Shown here: piece by piece, positions 1-10,840 of the stretch | Position numbering within the stretch: position 1 is the stretch's first letter | How the letters are laid out: each line of letters begins with the position of its first letter | Source: Larix sibirica | Taxonomy: Eukaryota; Streptophyta; Pinopsida; Pinales; Pinaceae | Assembly (NCBI GenBank): GCA_004151065.3 | Contig: NWUY0304208788.1 | Coordinates: 1 to 27,298, forward strand | Reading direction: 5' to 3' | DNA: 27,298 nucleotides | The notes under the pieces: model-generated | Database searches by the model: none | What the model saw: only the letters and a program-made list of their open reading frames with translations | What the model was told of the DNA's origin: nothing | Position numbers and translations under genes: made by a program

Positions 1-133
1 TCATTCTTTATATATGTAATTACGCTAGGTCCTTTTTATTAGTAAATGGCTAGGCAGATTAGACATTTCTTATTGAAATGGGTATATTGGGCTTAATAAA
101 ATGGGTTGATTCATCATTCTTTATATATGTAAT
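1..133. repeat. 20-bp direct repeat pair, AT-rich
   Basis: The 20-mer tcattctttatatatgtaat occurs exactly at 1-20 and again at 114-133, 113 bp apart. The first copy touches the window edge, so the repeat may extend to the left. The sequence between is AT-rich and shows no open frame. Confidence 0.85.
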
Positions 134-153
134 AAAAGCTTAATTGGACGTAG

Positions 154-226
154 TTAAATGGCTAATTATAACTCTAGTAATTGTACGTTTATTACTAAAA
201 TGGCTAATTCTAACTATATTAATTAT
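154..226 (+). repeat. Degenerate tandem repeat, about 43 bp apart
   Basis: Two related blocks begin at about 155 and 198 with aaatggctaatt, followed by a tataact or ctaacta segment and then taatt. A further partial copy, aaatggctagg, is at 43-53. The short ATG frame crossing this region (158-349) is made of these repeats and is unlikely to be a gene. Confidence 0.65.
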
Positions 227-290
227 CCTTGCCCTCCCTTGCCCTCCCTTCGGTCAAGCAAGTATACCTTTGGTCAAGCAAGCCTTTCCT
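227..290 (+). repeat. Doubled decamer gccctccctt plus a 20-bp tandem
   Basis: The decamer gccctccctt occurs twice in tandem at 231-250. It is followed by two copies of a 20-bp unit starting with cggtcaagcaag (251-270) or tggtcaagcaag (271-290). The same decamer pair, preceded by cctt, closes the window at 27277-27298. This is a dispersed short repeat family of the host genome. Confidence 0.85.
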
Positions 291-901
291 CAATTCAAGG
301 AAGTTTTTTAGATCTGGGCGCTATACAAAGAATTAACCTATCGGTTTAATTAAAAAGCAAGCAATAAAAAAGAAAGAGATTGACGTCTCATGATCTAATA
401 TGCATTGTAATGTTCTGATCACAATGTGTTGTGCTTAAGTATTGTTCTTTAGACAACACCTATGTTCTTGGAATATATTAATCTTTTCTCTTATTCTTCT
501 GTTATCTATCTGGGCCTTTCAAGGGAGTTTTGGTTTTCCCAACACAAAATCCATTATTGTTCTACATCTCCATCACCCTTCCCTAAGAATTAAAGTAAAT
601 GCAACATAGAGCTCCCTTGTACTCCATATATAACGTCGATTTACCAATGTTTGTATGAATAAAAACCCTTGTAGTCTTGGATAACTAGTTCCAAACTCTT
701 ATTTTTACTTAGAAAAAAAAACTAGGTATGCTTACTGGAACACATCCAATGTGCAGACTCCCACTATTGCTATGCTGAATTCCACTATTTCGTAAAGGTA
801 TTCCTGAGACTTACTTATTCTCAGGTGATTAAATCAAATTCCAATTAATAATATTGATTTGAGTTACTTTATAAATCTCAGGAACCACAAGGGGTGGTAT
901 C
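291..901. other. Non-coding, AT-rich, no gene seen
   Basis: No open frame of useful length, tRNA or structured RNA was recognised here. The sequence has moderate A+T content and a poly-A run near 713-721. Confidence 0.6.
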
Positions 902-1081
902 TTATACTAGGCTAGCTCTATTACCTTTTGGATGTACCATGTCCCTTGCTACAATCTCATATTCACCAAACAACCAGAACACATTTGTTAGTGATTCATC
1001 TAGTTACACCTCCATGTCCATGCTGTAATCCAATGGCCCATCATAGTTAGGCTCGAATGCAACCTCAATCCGCAACACGTC
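902..1081 (-). pseudogene. Possible decayed coding fragment, unrecognised
   Basis: Read on the minus strand from 1081 to the stop at 902-904, the frame has 59 codons with one interior stop. Its composition looks like a real protein: short runs visible are FEPNYDGPLDYSMDMEV before the stop and VFWLFGEYEIVARDMV after it. I do not recognise the family. Its style resembles the linker or C-terminal parts of plant retroelement polyproteins, but that is only an impression. There is no ATG start, and no flanking continuation is visible in this frame. It could also be a chance open stretch. Confidence 0.25.
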
Positions 1082-1838
1082 TTACCAATCAATTCACATG
1101 CATGCATCTTCTCGTGAACCAATCCTTGTCTGTCTTTTAGAGCCCCATTTCAGTTTATCCATTACTTCGTCTTCTTATCGAAATTTATTCCATTATTATT
1201 CCTCTATCATGCAACCATTGGTTTTCCATCTCACATTTACATATGAAATTTTCCAACTCCTTCATCAGTGACTCATTACTTCCATCTTCACTAATTTATT
1301 TCCTCGACACTTCACTTAATTCTCTGATCACTTGCATATGATTCAATCACCCTAGTCAATTATTTTCACTCTTCTTAAGACTCATTAAGCTCGGTCTCAT
1401 CTCTTAGTGTGTCCTCCATGGTAACTCCTCATCCAAGTCTTCATCCTTGTCAATGCCATACTAGTTCACCCCTTAGTGCGGGATTTTATGATGTCATACT
1501 TAGTTGAGTAAGGGGTAACAACTCTTATTCCACTAACATCTTTAAGCAGGTAAGAATCTTATACATCAAAGAAGCATCACATAACAAAGTATTCAACTCA
1601 TTACATACCCAACCAACCATCTAATAATAAACATAACCTCTAATAGCCAACACTTAACAAACAATTTAGTAACCAAACTCTTTTCCCATGTCTGTTACAC
1701 ATTAATTTCTACAAAGAGGCTCGAAGGCATAGAGACTTGGTAAAAACCCTAGACCAACTTGAAAAATTTGGATGGATTGAATCCACATAACTTTGCATGT
1801 AACTATCAAGCTGCATTTATCCAAAAAAATTAGGAATC
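1082..1838. other. Non-coding, pyrimidine-rich stretch
   Basis: The plus strand is rich in C and T between about 1120 and 1470, with many tcatt, cttc and cactt words and no open frame. From 1560 to 1710 it becomes A-rich. No gene or RNA was recognised. Confidence 0.55.
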
Positions 1839-2123
1839 ATGTCTCTCAAAACTTTGATGCTCAATCTTGCCCCAATAGCCTTTGTAACTTTGCTATGCTT
1901 GGTTTACTATTATAGATCCTCCAAAATGGGTGGTGTAACCATGATTCTTTGCTTGTTTATCCGGAATTATCTGCATATTTATCTAAGACCACCATTTATT
2001 GTCATTCAAAAAACAAAGGGACCAACAAGACTCAAGGTGAACCTCAATGAAGAAACAAATAGGCTTTGGCAGCACATACAATCTAAGTCTAAAAGTGAGT
2101 CAATCAGGCGGCCCGCTCATTAA
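1839..2123 (+). CDS. Small hypothetical ORF with an N-terminal hydrophobic segment
   Basis: An ATG-initiated frame of 94 codons ends at TAA. Residues about 9-25 (LAPIAFVTLLCLVYYY region) are hydrophobic enough for one membrane segment. They are followed by a basic RSSK, a second moderately hydrophobic stretch, and a polar tail rich in K, S, N and E. This could be a single-pass membrane protein, a chimeric mitochondrial ORF, or a fragment of a nuclear gene. I recognise no family. There are no coding neighbours, and no promoter or ribosome-binding signal can be named. A chance ORF is quite possible; it is listed because it is the most protein-like ATG frame in the first 10 kb. Confidence 0.2.
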   Translation: MSLKTLMLNLAPIAFVTLLCLVYYYRSSKMGGVTMILCLFIRNYLHIYLRPPFIVIQKTKGPTRLKVNLNEETNRLWQHIQSKSKSESIRRPAH

Positions 2124-2700
2124 GCAGCAATATGTTCGAGAGCAGATAGAGCGTGAGTTCTAGGCAGTTTACGCAATGGAGACTTAGTTCCTGCCCCATG
2201 TTAGTGTGCAAGTATATAAATGGCCATAATCTTAAATGCAGGCCTGTTAAAGGAGTGGACGGCCCAGATATGCTTTTTCAATTAATTGACGGCCTACAGT
2301 TGTGGGGTGGTGGGTGGTCCAAAGGACGACTGCCAACGGATAGATTTATTTCCGGTACGTGGTGGGAAAAAGAAACCGGACCTGCTTGTATCAACCTCTA
2401 TTGATACCGGCCGATACCGCCTTACTGCTTTCTCTTGATGCCCGCTTATACCGCCTTACTTACTGCTGATCTAACCTTGCCAATTGACTTTCGACCTTGA
2501 TACCTACAAGAGCCAGATCACCACCAGGAACTAAAAAATCTATCCCACCAACACGGATATACAACATATTATATATGTCGATTTACAATTTGAATATAAT
2601 ATGCAAAATACGGTATAATGAACAGGCACGCTGCCCGTAGAGATATCGCTTCACATCGACCCATTCATTAAGGAATTAGAGTATTTATATAAATAAAATA
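2124..2700. other. Non-coding stretch with a short direct repeat
   Basis: The 13-mer ataccgccttact occurs at 2414-2426 and 2448-2460, and related gataccgg and gatacc words surround it. From about 2550 to 2610 the sequence turns AT-rich (atatta, tatatgtc and aatataatatgc words). An 83-codon ATG frame at 2153-2404 looks non-coding. Confidence 0.55.
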
Positions 2701-2879
2701 GGAGGTATTTTTACTTAAAGCCCAGGTTACTCGTGTTGACACGGAACGATAGTGATTGAGCCCCCCATTGGTGCCTTGGAACGGGAGTGGTAGATATTTT
2801 GTTCCACCATATGAGGATAGGGATTTCTATTTTTTTTATTTTACGTGATATCAATTGAGTGAGTCAGGGTAGGTAGCAC

Positions 2880-4960
2880 CAGACAGAGAAAAGGACCCCC
2901 ATCGTTCCCACCTGAAGAGATGAGATTTAGCCATGTTGCTGCCATACAAGATATCCCCATACTCATTCCGAATTTACAACAGACAAGAGAAAAGGTTCCC
3001 TTCATAGCTAGCCCCATCCATAGCTATAAAAATGTTACCCATGCAACAGATGATAAAATTATTAGACATGTTGCTAGAGTTAGTTGAATAGCTCATGGGT
3101 GGCGCAAGGGGACTATGCCCTGTGAACAACTGCTATGTACATGGGACAGGACTATTGCAGTTATATCTTCACACAAAGAGCGAGGTACTACGGCTTTTTA
3201 TCTTATATACGATTCACCGGGTAAGCATCATACGCCGCCATACGCATAGATAAATTCAGATCTGGTCAGGTAGTTTCCTTTAACGCTGGTCAGGTTGTGC
3301 CCGTCAGAGAGGTGGGTAAGGTAGTCCCAGTGTGATATGCACTGATTCCCCCAACTTTCAGAACTTTCATTCTACACCCAGTCCACGTTTACTCCATACC
3401 CGAGAGAGGAAGGAAATGCCCCCTTTATTGAGCCACCTTACCCCGCCGTTCAACAGATCTGAGATAAAGACATATCCGAGATAAAGAGTAACCATAAGCT
3501 CATACCCAAAATAGGTCCCCCGTTCAATCTTTATCGAAATAGAAAGTTCCCCCATCCCATGTTACTACCTGAAGACATTGAGCATGTTGGTTACTTACGA
3601 GTCAATTGAGTTCAACGCGGATTGGATTGATAAAACTCTGATGCTGCTGGCCATATCGGAGCGGCCAGGAGGAGGTGAGACTTAGCCCAAACTAAACCAT
3701 TCCAAGTTTACATCAGACGATGAGAGATGTACCCTTCAACCATACCCCGGAGAGAAGTTTCCCATTGTTACTACATACCCGACAAAGGAGATGTCCCCCG
3801 TGTGCCTACGAGAGAATGGATAGACGTGCGTTTGGATAGAGCAGAGTTGCCTATCGCGTGATGGAAAGGAAATGGATGGATGGCTTGCTTTTTTTATACT
3901 TGCCCGGATTCAGGCACCCGCCAAGACCTATACCAGCTACCGCATAAAATAAAAAGAGATTTTATACGGCTTGTTACACACGTAATTTTGCCAGTTGAGG
4001 ATGCCTACACCAGTGGCGGCTACACGAGGAGCCATTCAACCATAGGCCTAGAACTAAAAGGCAATTACACCAGAGAATACACAAAACAACATGGGACGTT
4101 CACCGAAAGCAGTTTACCCACCTTCTCTCTTTTATATTTATTCTCACCCGCTGATCAAGACCTTGCCGCCTGCCTTACTGCGAAGACCTTGCTGCATGCC
4201 GCCTCTCAATTTGCAACACCTTTTAGATGTATGGTCTATCTTTTATTGACCTTATACCTTATACCTTCGACCGAAGACCCTCTTACTTTAATCTAAGTAG
4301 GGTGGAAGGTTGCTTGGTTTATTGGTTGGTTTATTGGTTGGTTGCCTCACCCGCCCCGGAGGTGTGGGAGCAAGGATACTTTAATTAGCTAAGGTATTTT
4401 TATTGATGTGCTACCACCCCTTAGATAAATAGACGGGGAGCCACTTTACACTTTTTATAGATCCCATGCTACCTTTATTATACATATTGCATATATATTC
4501 TTGCTAGCCCTATCGATAGAATGAATGTTCGTTTGCTTGCTGGCTAGACTTTTGATAGAAATAAAAACTCACAAGAGAAAAGGAAACCATCTGAGGAATA
4601 CCCGTTCTTTTCATCCATATATGCGTTCAAAGGAAGGAGGATCCCACGTTCTGTTCATACCCTTAAGACATGTTACAGCTCACGACCCGATCAACTCCCA
4701 ACTATCCTGGTTCAGAGACACAAATGGCTTTACATAGAGATAGACTCCCCCGGTAGTGTTATATAGCCGACCCCCTGGTTCCATATTGGCAACTGGTTTG
4801 TCCATTTATCCCCGGTTGTTATAGAGTCCCTTTTTATATATACCCCGGTTCATATTGACAACTTGTAATTATTTAGCCGGGTAGTTATATAGATGACTCC
4901 CCACATAAAGAAGCCCCCCATCAATGAATACCCGAAAAGAGATGGCCCCCACGATTGAGT
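2880..4960 (+). repeat. Diverged interspersed repeat family 1, forward array
   Basis: Loosely similar units recur, with a core like catacccgagagagg followed by aagg or aagtt, then a run of C and often atcaatg. Copies seen are at about 2884-2905, 2984-3002, 3395-3425, 3500-3556, 3740-3766, 3775-3800 and 4905-4960. Related gagaaaagg words occur near 4575. Copies also occur in the opposite orientation at 5716-5746 and 16319-16486. Spacing is irregular and identity is low, so this is an old, eroded family. The ATG frames within it, including the 138-codon one at 3880-4296, have low-complexity composition and are probably not genes. Confidence 0.5.
4306..4345 (+). repeat. 12-bp tandem repeat ggtttattggtt
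   Basis: Two exact units of ggtttattggtt lie at 4316-4327 and 4328-4339. They are preceded by ggttgctt and followed by a partial ggttgcc. It is a simple microsatellite-like tract directly after the long low-complexity frame. Confidence 0.85.
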
Positions 4961-5130
4961 AAACATCACCACATGTAACATCCACCCAACACGGACGGTA
5001 TACGGTACGGGGCCAAGTGATTGAGGCACAGCCATAGGGACATTCCCGATAGACAATAGCCGGTCATATTGCCTGTCATTTCCGATAATTGCCAGAAGGT
5101 ACTTGTTCATAGCCAATGTCATTGACAGAA

Positions 5131-5559
5131 GGTATCACGGAACCATAGAACTATACACTCTACCTCGAATATCTACCTATACCCCCTACGAACTCTAAGA
5201 ACTCTCCACCTTCTACCGCACATGTCTCTCACTAACTGGGCATCTGTTGCATGTGTTTGTAGCGATGACTCATATCCCTTTTTTTATCCCACCCCTTCTT
5301 TCTCAACAACAAAACTTCGTTTTACGGCATGTAAGTAGACGATTAGGTATGACTCAGATAAGGCCTATTATAAGTCGCTACAGACACGAATAAGGCCATT
5401 TACAACGTCTACAAATAGTGCTGCAACGAAGCTTGCTGTATTTACAATGCACCTGGAAAACGATCCAATTCTATAGAACTTGCTCGACCACCTCTAAGCT
5501 AGTAGAGAGAAAGAGTCTACCTCACCATACCAACCCTCATTGTATTTACTTGGCTTGTA
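5131..5559. other. Non-coding, no gene seen
   Basis: No RNA gene or convincing frame was found. A 96-codon ATG frame at 5418-5708 runs into the tatgactgg-type repeat and is judged accidental. Confidence 0.5.
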
Positions 5560-5574
5560 TTGCGGGAATGAATG

Positions 5575-5632
5575 GGTATGGCTTCTGGGCTATGACTGGC
5601 TGTGACTGGTGCTTATGGGCTATGTCTGTCGG
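5575..5632 (+). repeat. Short ctatgactgg-type repeat cluster
   Basis: Variants of gggctatgactgg and ggctgtgactgg follow each other (gggctatgactggctgtgac, then ggtgcttatgggctatg). They resemble the larger array at 15545-15930 in the same orientation. Confidence 0.55.
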
Positions 5633-5715
5633 ATCTTCAAATTGCGAATTAATTTATGTAATATTGTCCTTCCTTCCATCCAGTCGAGGTAGAACTATTG
5701 TTCCGTAGCGGTAAG

Positions 5716-5746
5716 CTCGGGTATGTAGTACTTTCCCTCGGGTATG
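5716..5746 (-). repeat. Family 1 copies, inverted orientation
   Basis: The core ctcgggtatg occurs at 5716-5725 and again at 5737-5746, the reverse complement of the catacccgag core seen at 2.9-5.0 kb. The tracts that follow (attgatgtgtgg near 5785) also match the family in this orientation. Confidence 0.5.
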
Positions 5747-5959
5747 GTGACTCAATAGGGGAACTTATCTTATCTTCTCAGCTATTGATGTGTGGACCTT
5801 ATCTCTCCAGTATGGATTCGTGCTGTTAGTGCCGAATTTGATTGGCTAATTGAGAAGAACGATTGATTTATTTACACCGATATTTAGATGAGTGCAACAT
5901 ATATAAGCATTTCATTCTAAATCGAAGCACCACATCCCGTGGTCAAAGCGTCCACTTGA

Positions 5960-6120
5960 GTAACCAAGCCGAGTAGCCGGGTATCCAAGCCCAGGATAAA
6001 AGCGGAGTATCCAAGGCCAGGTAGGAGCCCTCCCTGTGTTCCGTGGGGTAAGGTTGTAGGTTGAAGGTTATAGGTCTTATTTGTGGGTTCAAGGTTCTAT
6101 ATCTGTGGTTCTGTCGAGTA
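5960..6120 (+). repeat. Two short degenerate tandem repeats
   Basis: The segment gtatccaagcccagg recurs as gtatccaaggccagg between about 5978 and 6022. From about 6048 to 6115, variants of aaggttgtaggtt, aaggttataggtc and caaggttctat repeat with a period of about 15-30 bp. Confidence 0.55.
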
Positions 6121-6190
6121 GGTCTGGCTGCTACTATGGCGAGGTCTGCAGGTGTTGTTAGGTTTCCAATAAGGTTCCCCTATTTGAAAA

Positions 6191-7560
6191 GGAATGGGAG
6201 ACTAGAAAAGAGAGTTATTCTCTTTCATGGCCAGGTAGATATGCCAACATCATATATGAACAAGTGGATATAAAGATCCCCAAGTGTTCAACGTACTATT
6301 GGAGCACTACCTACCTGGGTCTCCTACCAGCAGCATAAAACCTGTGGGTTATTCAAACCAAGGTGCAGACGTCTTCATGGCATCATCATAAAGAAAAACT
6401 TGGGAGACTAGAGTTAGTTATTCATGGCAGGTAGATAGCCAATATAATATATTAACATGTAGAGATAGCAACATAAAATAGTAACAAGTAGAGTAGTAGA
6501 CTTTTAGGTTGTTCCAAGGTAGAGCCCAAGGTATAGAGCCAAGGTAAAGCTAATGGCTGCAACGTGGGTATAGCTGCAATGAGGAATGAGGTAAGCTGGT
6601 CTGGTTAGGGGTTGACTAGATCTCCTAGGGGCAAAGGAGAGGAGACTATAGTTCTTATGTTTTGTCTTGGTTTTGGATGGGCGGGCGGACACATGTGCTC
6701 TTCTATGGCGCTATGACCAGCAGGAGTTCTCCATGGTGTCATAAGTGAAAACTAAAGAGATTAGAGTTTCTAATCTCTCTTTGTCAACGTCTCCATGTTG
6801 TTCATGGCTAGTAAAAGTATCCATGGTTACATAATATATAGAACCACGTAGGGTAGGCACCATACCAAGTAGAAGAGTAGTTTGCTGGAGCTCTTAGAAG
6901 CAGAATAGGACCAGGTGAATCCAAGAGAAAGAAGCCCATATATTTACACGTAAAGAAGAAGCCCTAGTGGATCAGCCCTAGTGACATGACACACTTACAC
7001 TACCGGAACCACCCATGGTTCCTACCTCCGCTAGAGATTGATTCTATTTGTTCATGGCAAAACTTCTCCATGGCAATATCTCATATGTGAAAACATAATG
7101 CCTACATAGAACTTTCTCTAAGGTTCAACGTATATATGGTGACATCATATGTGAAAATGTATCCATGCAAGCTCGTATAGTCATAGCAAGTATATATCGC
7201 AATATAATATAGTAATTTCTTTTGTAGTAGGTCCAGTAGGTCCAGCTGTGACCACTTCTCTATGGCGTCATAGGTTCAAAACTGCTCTATGCGTTGGCAA
7301 ACTAGGGCTACTAGCTAGGGCAAGTAGAGATAGTAGTTTCATTATATATCTGGAGAGCAACGTAGAGATGCTCGTTTAGACCTGCCCATATTGGCTGTTG
7401 TTTGCTGTAACCAAGTTTGGTAGCCAAGTAGTGGAGAGTAGCACTAATTAATTTGAACTTATAGTTTCTCTGGTGCCAAGTAAACTTCTCCATGGCGAGA
7501 AGATAGTAAAAATTCTCCAATTATCTATGCCAATATAATATATGTATGAACATGTATCTT
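6191..7560 (+). repeat. Diverged interspersed repeat family 2, forward array
   Basis: Two word groups alternate. The first has the core cttctctatggcgtcat, often followed by aggt or atgtgaaaac. Copies lie at about 6371-6393, 6702-6750, 7066-7097, 7120-7158, 7252-7285 and 7482-7500. The second reads gggagactaga, then gttattc, then catggcaggtagat, then ccaatataatat. It is clearest at 6195-6268 and 6401-6461 (about 206 bp apart), with weaker copies near 6760-6845, 7185-7215 and 7522-7550. The first core appears in reverse complement at about 25.46-26.89 kb. Short ATG frames in this region (62-70 codons) are accidental. Confidence 0.55.
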
Positions 7561-7845
7561 CTATGCAAGTCCAAGTTAAACGCGTCGTATTAGAGCCCAG
7601 CCAAGAAGTAAGTGTCTTAGTGCCTAGCCCAGTAAATTAGAGTAGTATAGAGTAGTACTACCTTATCTTACTTACGAGCATGCCATCCTTCTCTATTTAG
7701 GGGAACTAATTGAAAGTCGGTTTCTAGGAATAAGATTACCCCCTAAGCATGCATTCAACAAGTATCGGGGTCACAACAAGCAAAGCTTATTCTTAAGCTC
7801 TCACTGCCGCTGGAACCAAGCCAAGAAGAGCCAGTAGCAAGCCAC
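7561..7845. other. Non-coding, no gene seen
   Basis: Only simple words such as agagtagtatagagtagtac near 7631 stand out. No coding or RNA feature was recognised. Confidence 0.5.
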
Positions 7846-7905
7846 CAGCCATAAAGCAGCCAGCCATAAAGCAGCCAGCCATAAAGCAGCCAGATAGAAA
7901 GCAAC
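7846..7905 (+). repeat. 15-bp tandem repeat cagccataaagcagc
   Basis: Three exact units of cagccataaagcagc lie at 7846-7860, 7861-7875 and 7876-7890. A fourth, diverged unit (cagatagaaagcaac) follows at 7891-7905. On the minus strand the repeat produces a run of WLAAL residues in a 65-codon frame. That frame is a product of the repeat, not evidence of a protein. Confidence 0.95.
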
Positions 7906-8129
7906 CATGGGACCCTGAAGACAGAAAGTCATACAAAGCCAGCCAGGCAGCCTTAAATAAAGCCAGTAAGGCGAATAATAAAAGGACCTATTGGGCAATT
8001 TAAGTACAGATAAACATCCGATTATAATGCAGATTGGGATTTGCTAATAGCCCCTAATAATGAACCCGAACGCCTCGCCTTGCTTAGGGAAATTGACCCT
8101 TTTACTTAATACGAACTTCGATTATCCTA

Positions 8130-8168
8130 GAGTGAACGCTGATCTCTTTGAGTGAACGCTGATCCCCT
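8130..8168 (+). repeat. 20-bp tandem duplication
   Basis: The unit gagtgaacgctgatctcttt (8130-8149) is followed at once by gagtgaacgctgatcccct (8150-8168). Confidence 0.95.
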
Positions 8169-8207
8169 GAATAGCGACCCCAAATGCCAATATGAATTAT
8201 AATATAA

Positions 8208-8276
8208 AGGAAAAGAGCCGCTCTTTAATCAAGGATAAAAGCCACTCTCTAATCAAGTAAAAGAGCTACTGGAAGA
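8208..8276 (+). repeat. Degenerate tandem repeat of about 25 bp
   Basis: Three related units follow one another, each starting with aaaagagccgctctttaatc, aaaagccactctctaatc or aaaagagctactgg. The copies differ by small substitutions and indels. Confidence 0.75.
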
Positions 8277-10089
8277 TCAGTAGATTTGCTGCACACCTCA
8301 CCTTCGATCTTGGAAGGGCTTGCTTGGGTGCTGGTCCCACTTAGTTAGTTACTTAGTAGCGACCTATGAAGAATAGATCTCCCAGTTTTCACAACGCTTT
8401 TCATACTTTACTTTTGGTTTCAGGCGCCCAGTCCCCAGGTGGAGGACAATTCATAAATAATTTAGTTCCCTAATGACAAAATCGAGTTCGAGAACTCAGA
8501 TGGATAATATGTCTCGGAACCCCCTAACACTCGTCTTACCTTTATTAAATACGCGTTTAGCGCAGGTTTCTTGAATCGGCCGGACCAACCCCAACATAAA
8601 AGACTTGCAGATCGGGGTATGAACTATGAATAGGTTTTGACCTTACCTCCCTAAGCCGCTTTCATTTACCTGCCTAATCCTTTTGCAAAGGGGGATATTA
8701 AGTACAGTGGCCTACAGTAAAAAGGCTACCCTGCCAGAGTAGAGTGTGGGAACATTATTTATTATCTTTTTATAAATGCAATAATTCAGCGACTCTAGAC
8801 AATTTCAAGTTTATGAACCTAGATTGGAGGGGGATGTACTGGGGAAGCCTATACTTTAATAATTCCAGTTAGTAAGAATACTGCAATAAATCTTTACCTT
8901 TATGCCCACACTCTTTTTACCCAACCTTTGTTATTGGATGGACACGTGCTTCGGTAGGCAGAATATTAAACCCTCTTACTGAGATCAAGGGAAGCAGTAC
9001 CAGTACTAATACCAGTAATAGAGCCAGCAGCAGGGGTTCCGGTTCCAAAAGCAAAGGCAGAAGGTTCCTCCCTTTGTATACGTGGTAGGGCACGAGGGTC
9101 GCGCTATCTGCCCGTATGGCACAGAAAAAAAGCCTTCTCTCGCTATCGGTAGTCTACTCGCCACTTGTCGTCACCCTTCTAACTATGGCGGCCTATGGCA
9201 AATAAATTGCCCTGCTCTATCAGGAGCAAACATATGCGGTTTGACTTATAGGACAGGCTCATTTATAAGGGTTTAATTCCACTAATTAGTACAGGTCGGC
9301 CTAGATCAACACTACTGGTATACTCACTTTAGATTACTTAGGTTATTGAATAGAGCTGAAGTTGAGTTTTATCGTTGTGCCACTGAACAAGAAAGAAGAT
9401 TGTGCTAGTTGAGGAATACCATGGAATAACCTGCGGGGACAATTTATGTAGTGTCAAAAGACTGGCAAGGAGCAATAATGCTTTTCTTGCTTACCTCACT
9501 TTTTATTGCCGCAAGTCCCGGAACCACCACTTTTATTGCTGCCACAAGCCCGATTTACCCATTTGTTAGACCCCGCCTTTTACTAGCAATTGTTTTCTCT
9601 TACCCGGATTTACTAACGCGCTTACCCTGCTGAACCAATGCGTCATATACGTTGGGTTGCTGCCAACACTGTTAGTTTAGTTGTGCCGGGCGAAGGAAGA
9701 CCACCGGGACACAGCGGATTGCACTCACCCAGCAATAGAAGCAATACCACCTGATTTAAAGACATACGTCGCATCAAAAACTATGAGTTTAAGCCAAAGA
9801 AAGGGTGAAACGTCCGGGCTTCGAACACACAATCAATCATAAGGCCTTGATAGGATATTCTGGTTTAGGTCCTGGCTGGGATTACTGCTTTAGGGCATTG
9901 CTTTTTAAGGGAGGGATTCTTATGCCTTGAAGCTTTACGGGTAGGGCACTTCTTGCTTGATCAAACGAGGGGAGACTTCGATCGGTACCGCCCCGTCTCC
10001 ATCCAGTCAGACAAGGTTGAGCCATCCAGCCAGACCCATTTTGGTTTTTAGGGCGACCTTCTTTATAAACCTTTTTAGGGACTCTTTAT
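8277..10089. other. Long non-coding stretch
   Basis: No gene or RNA was recognised. Short frames at 9082-9276 and 9451-9633 lack any family feature. Near 8995-9062 there is a run of ccagtaatagagccagcag-like words and an aaagcaaaggcag word. Similar words recur near 20545 and 20600-20630. Near 10005-10035, ccatccagtcagac and ccatccagccagac repeat. Confidence 0.5.
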
Positions 10090-10269
10090 CTGGGTGCCTT
10101 TTTTAGTTAGATCTATGGGTGCCAGGGCAGCGCTATTCTTTAGACCCCACCTTTTGCTTCATGTAGGGAGGGACGGGACGGACTTGTCTGAAGACACTTC
10201 TTTTTGGTATGATTCAGACCCCACCTTATCTTTAGGAGGATATTCTTTAGTACCTCGACTTTTGTGTTT

Positions 10270-10585
10270 CTCTTCTTGATCCCTCCACCGAACCTTTAGT
10301 GGAATATGCGACGGGACTATTCTTGATAACAACCTTCTTTCTTATTGCTATGATTTTGAACCCACCCTTACACACTTGGTGCCAGCCCCCCACCTGATCC
10401 CTGTTTTATATAGGGATCTTCTTGATCACCTACTTATGCATAAGATTCCCCACCAGATTATGGAGACCCTCATTGTCTCTTTATTCTTGAGCACTCCACC
10501 TCATCTTCAGTTTAATATGCGAGAGGGACCTTTTATTGATAAACTTATTTTAGATAGGATTTTGAACCACCCCCCACACGATACG
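10270..10585 (+). repeat. Degenerate duplication, copies 211 bp apart
   Basis: Block A (about 10281-10378) and block B (about 10492-10585) share the same order of words: ccacc, then aatatgcga with ggga, then a ttgataa segment, then gattttgaacc with a C-rich tail and acac. The aatatgcg words at 10303-10310 and 10514-10521 fix the spacing. Further gaccccacctt words at about 10143 and 10218 suggest that more worn copies precede it. Confidence 0.6.
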
Positions 10586-10840
10586 TAAGACCCTGATAGT
10601 GCCACAAGGATGGAATGGTTGAATCCTGAATGTCAATACCCTAGCCGGGGGTCATCCGGCAAGCATTACTGCTACATATTCCACAGCCTTCTCAATCAGA
10701 TCTGTCAATCTCATCACCTCATCCGCCTTCTCCCCAATCTCTTCTATTGGACCCTTTCACTACAGCCTTACTACATAAATTGTACGGGCTTGCTGGGGCT
10801 TATTTTGAGTCTATAAGTATTTTAGAGGATAGCGCTTAGT
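10586..10840. other. Non-coding, no gene seen
   Basis: A 68-codon ATG frame at 10610-10816 has no recognisable feature and looks accidental. The segment separates the 211-bp duplication from the retroelement remnant. Confidence 0.5.

Noticed and set aside
3880-4296. Longest ATG frame in the window, 138 codons
   Set aside because: It lies within the diverged repeat region, has a T, L, Y and P-rich composition without domains, and resembles no known family.
8205-8240. gagccgct word considered as group II intron domain V
   Set aside because: The complementary hairpin strand and the characteristic tetraloop region are absent, and the word belongs to a tandem repeat.
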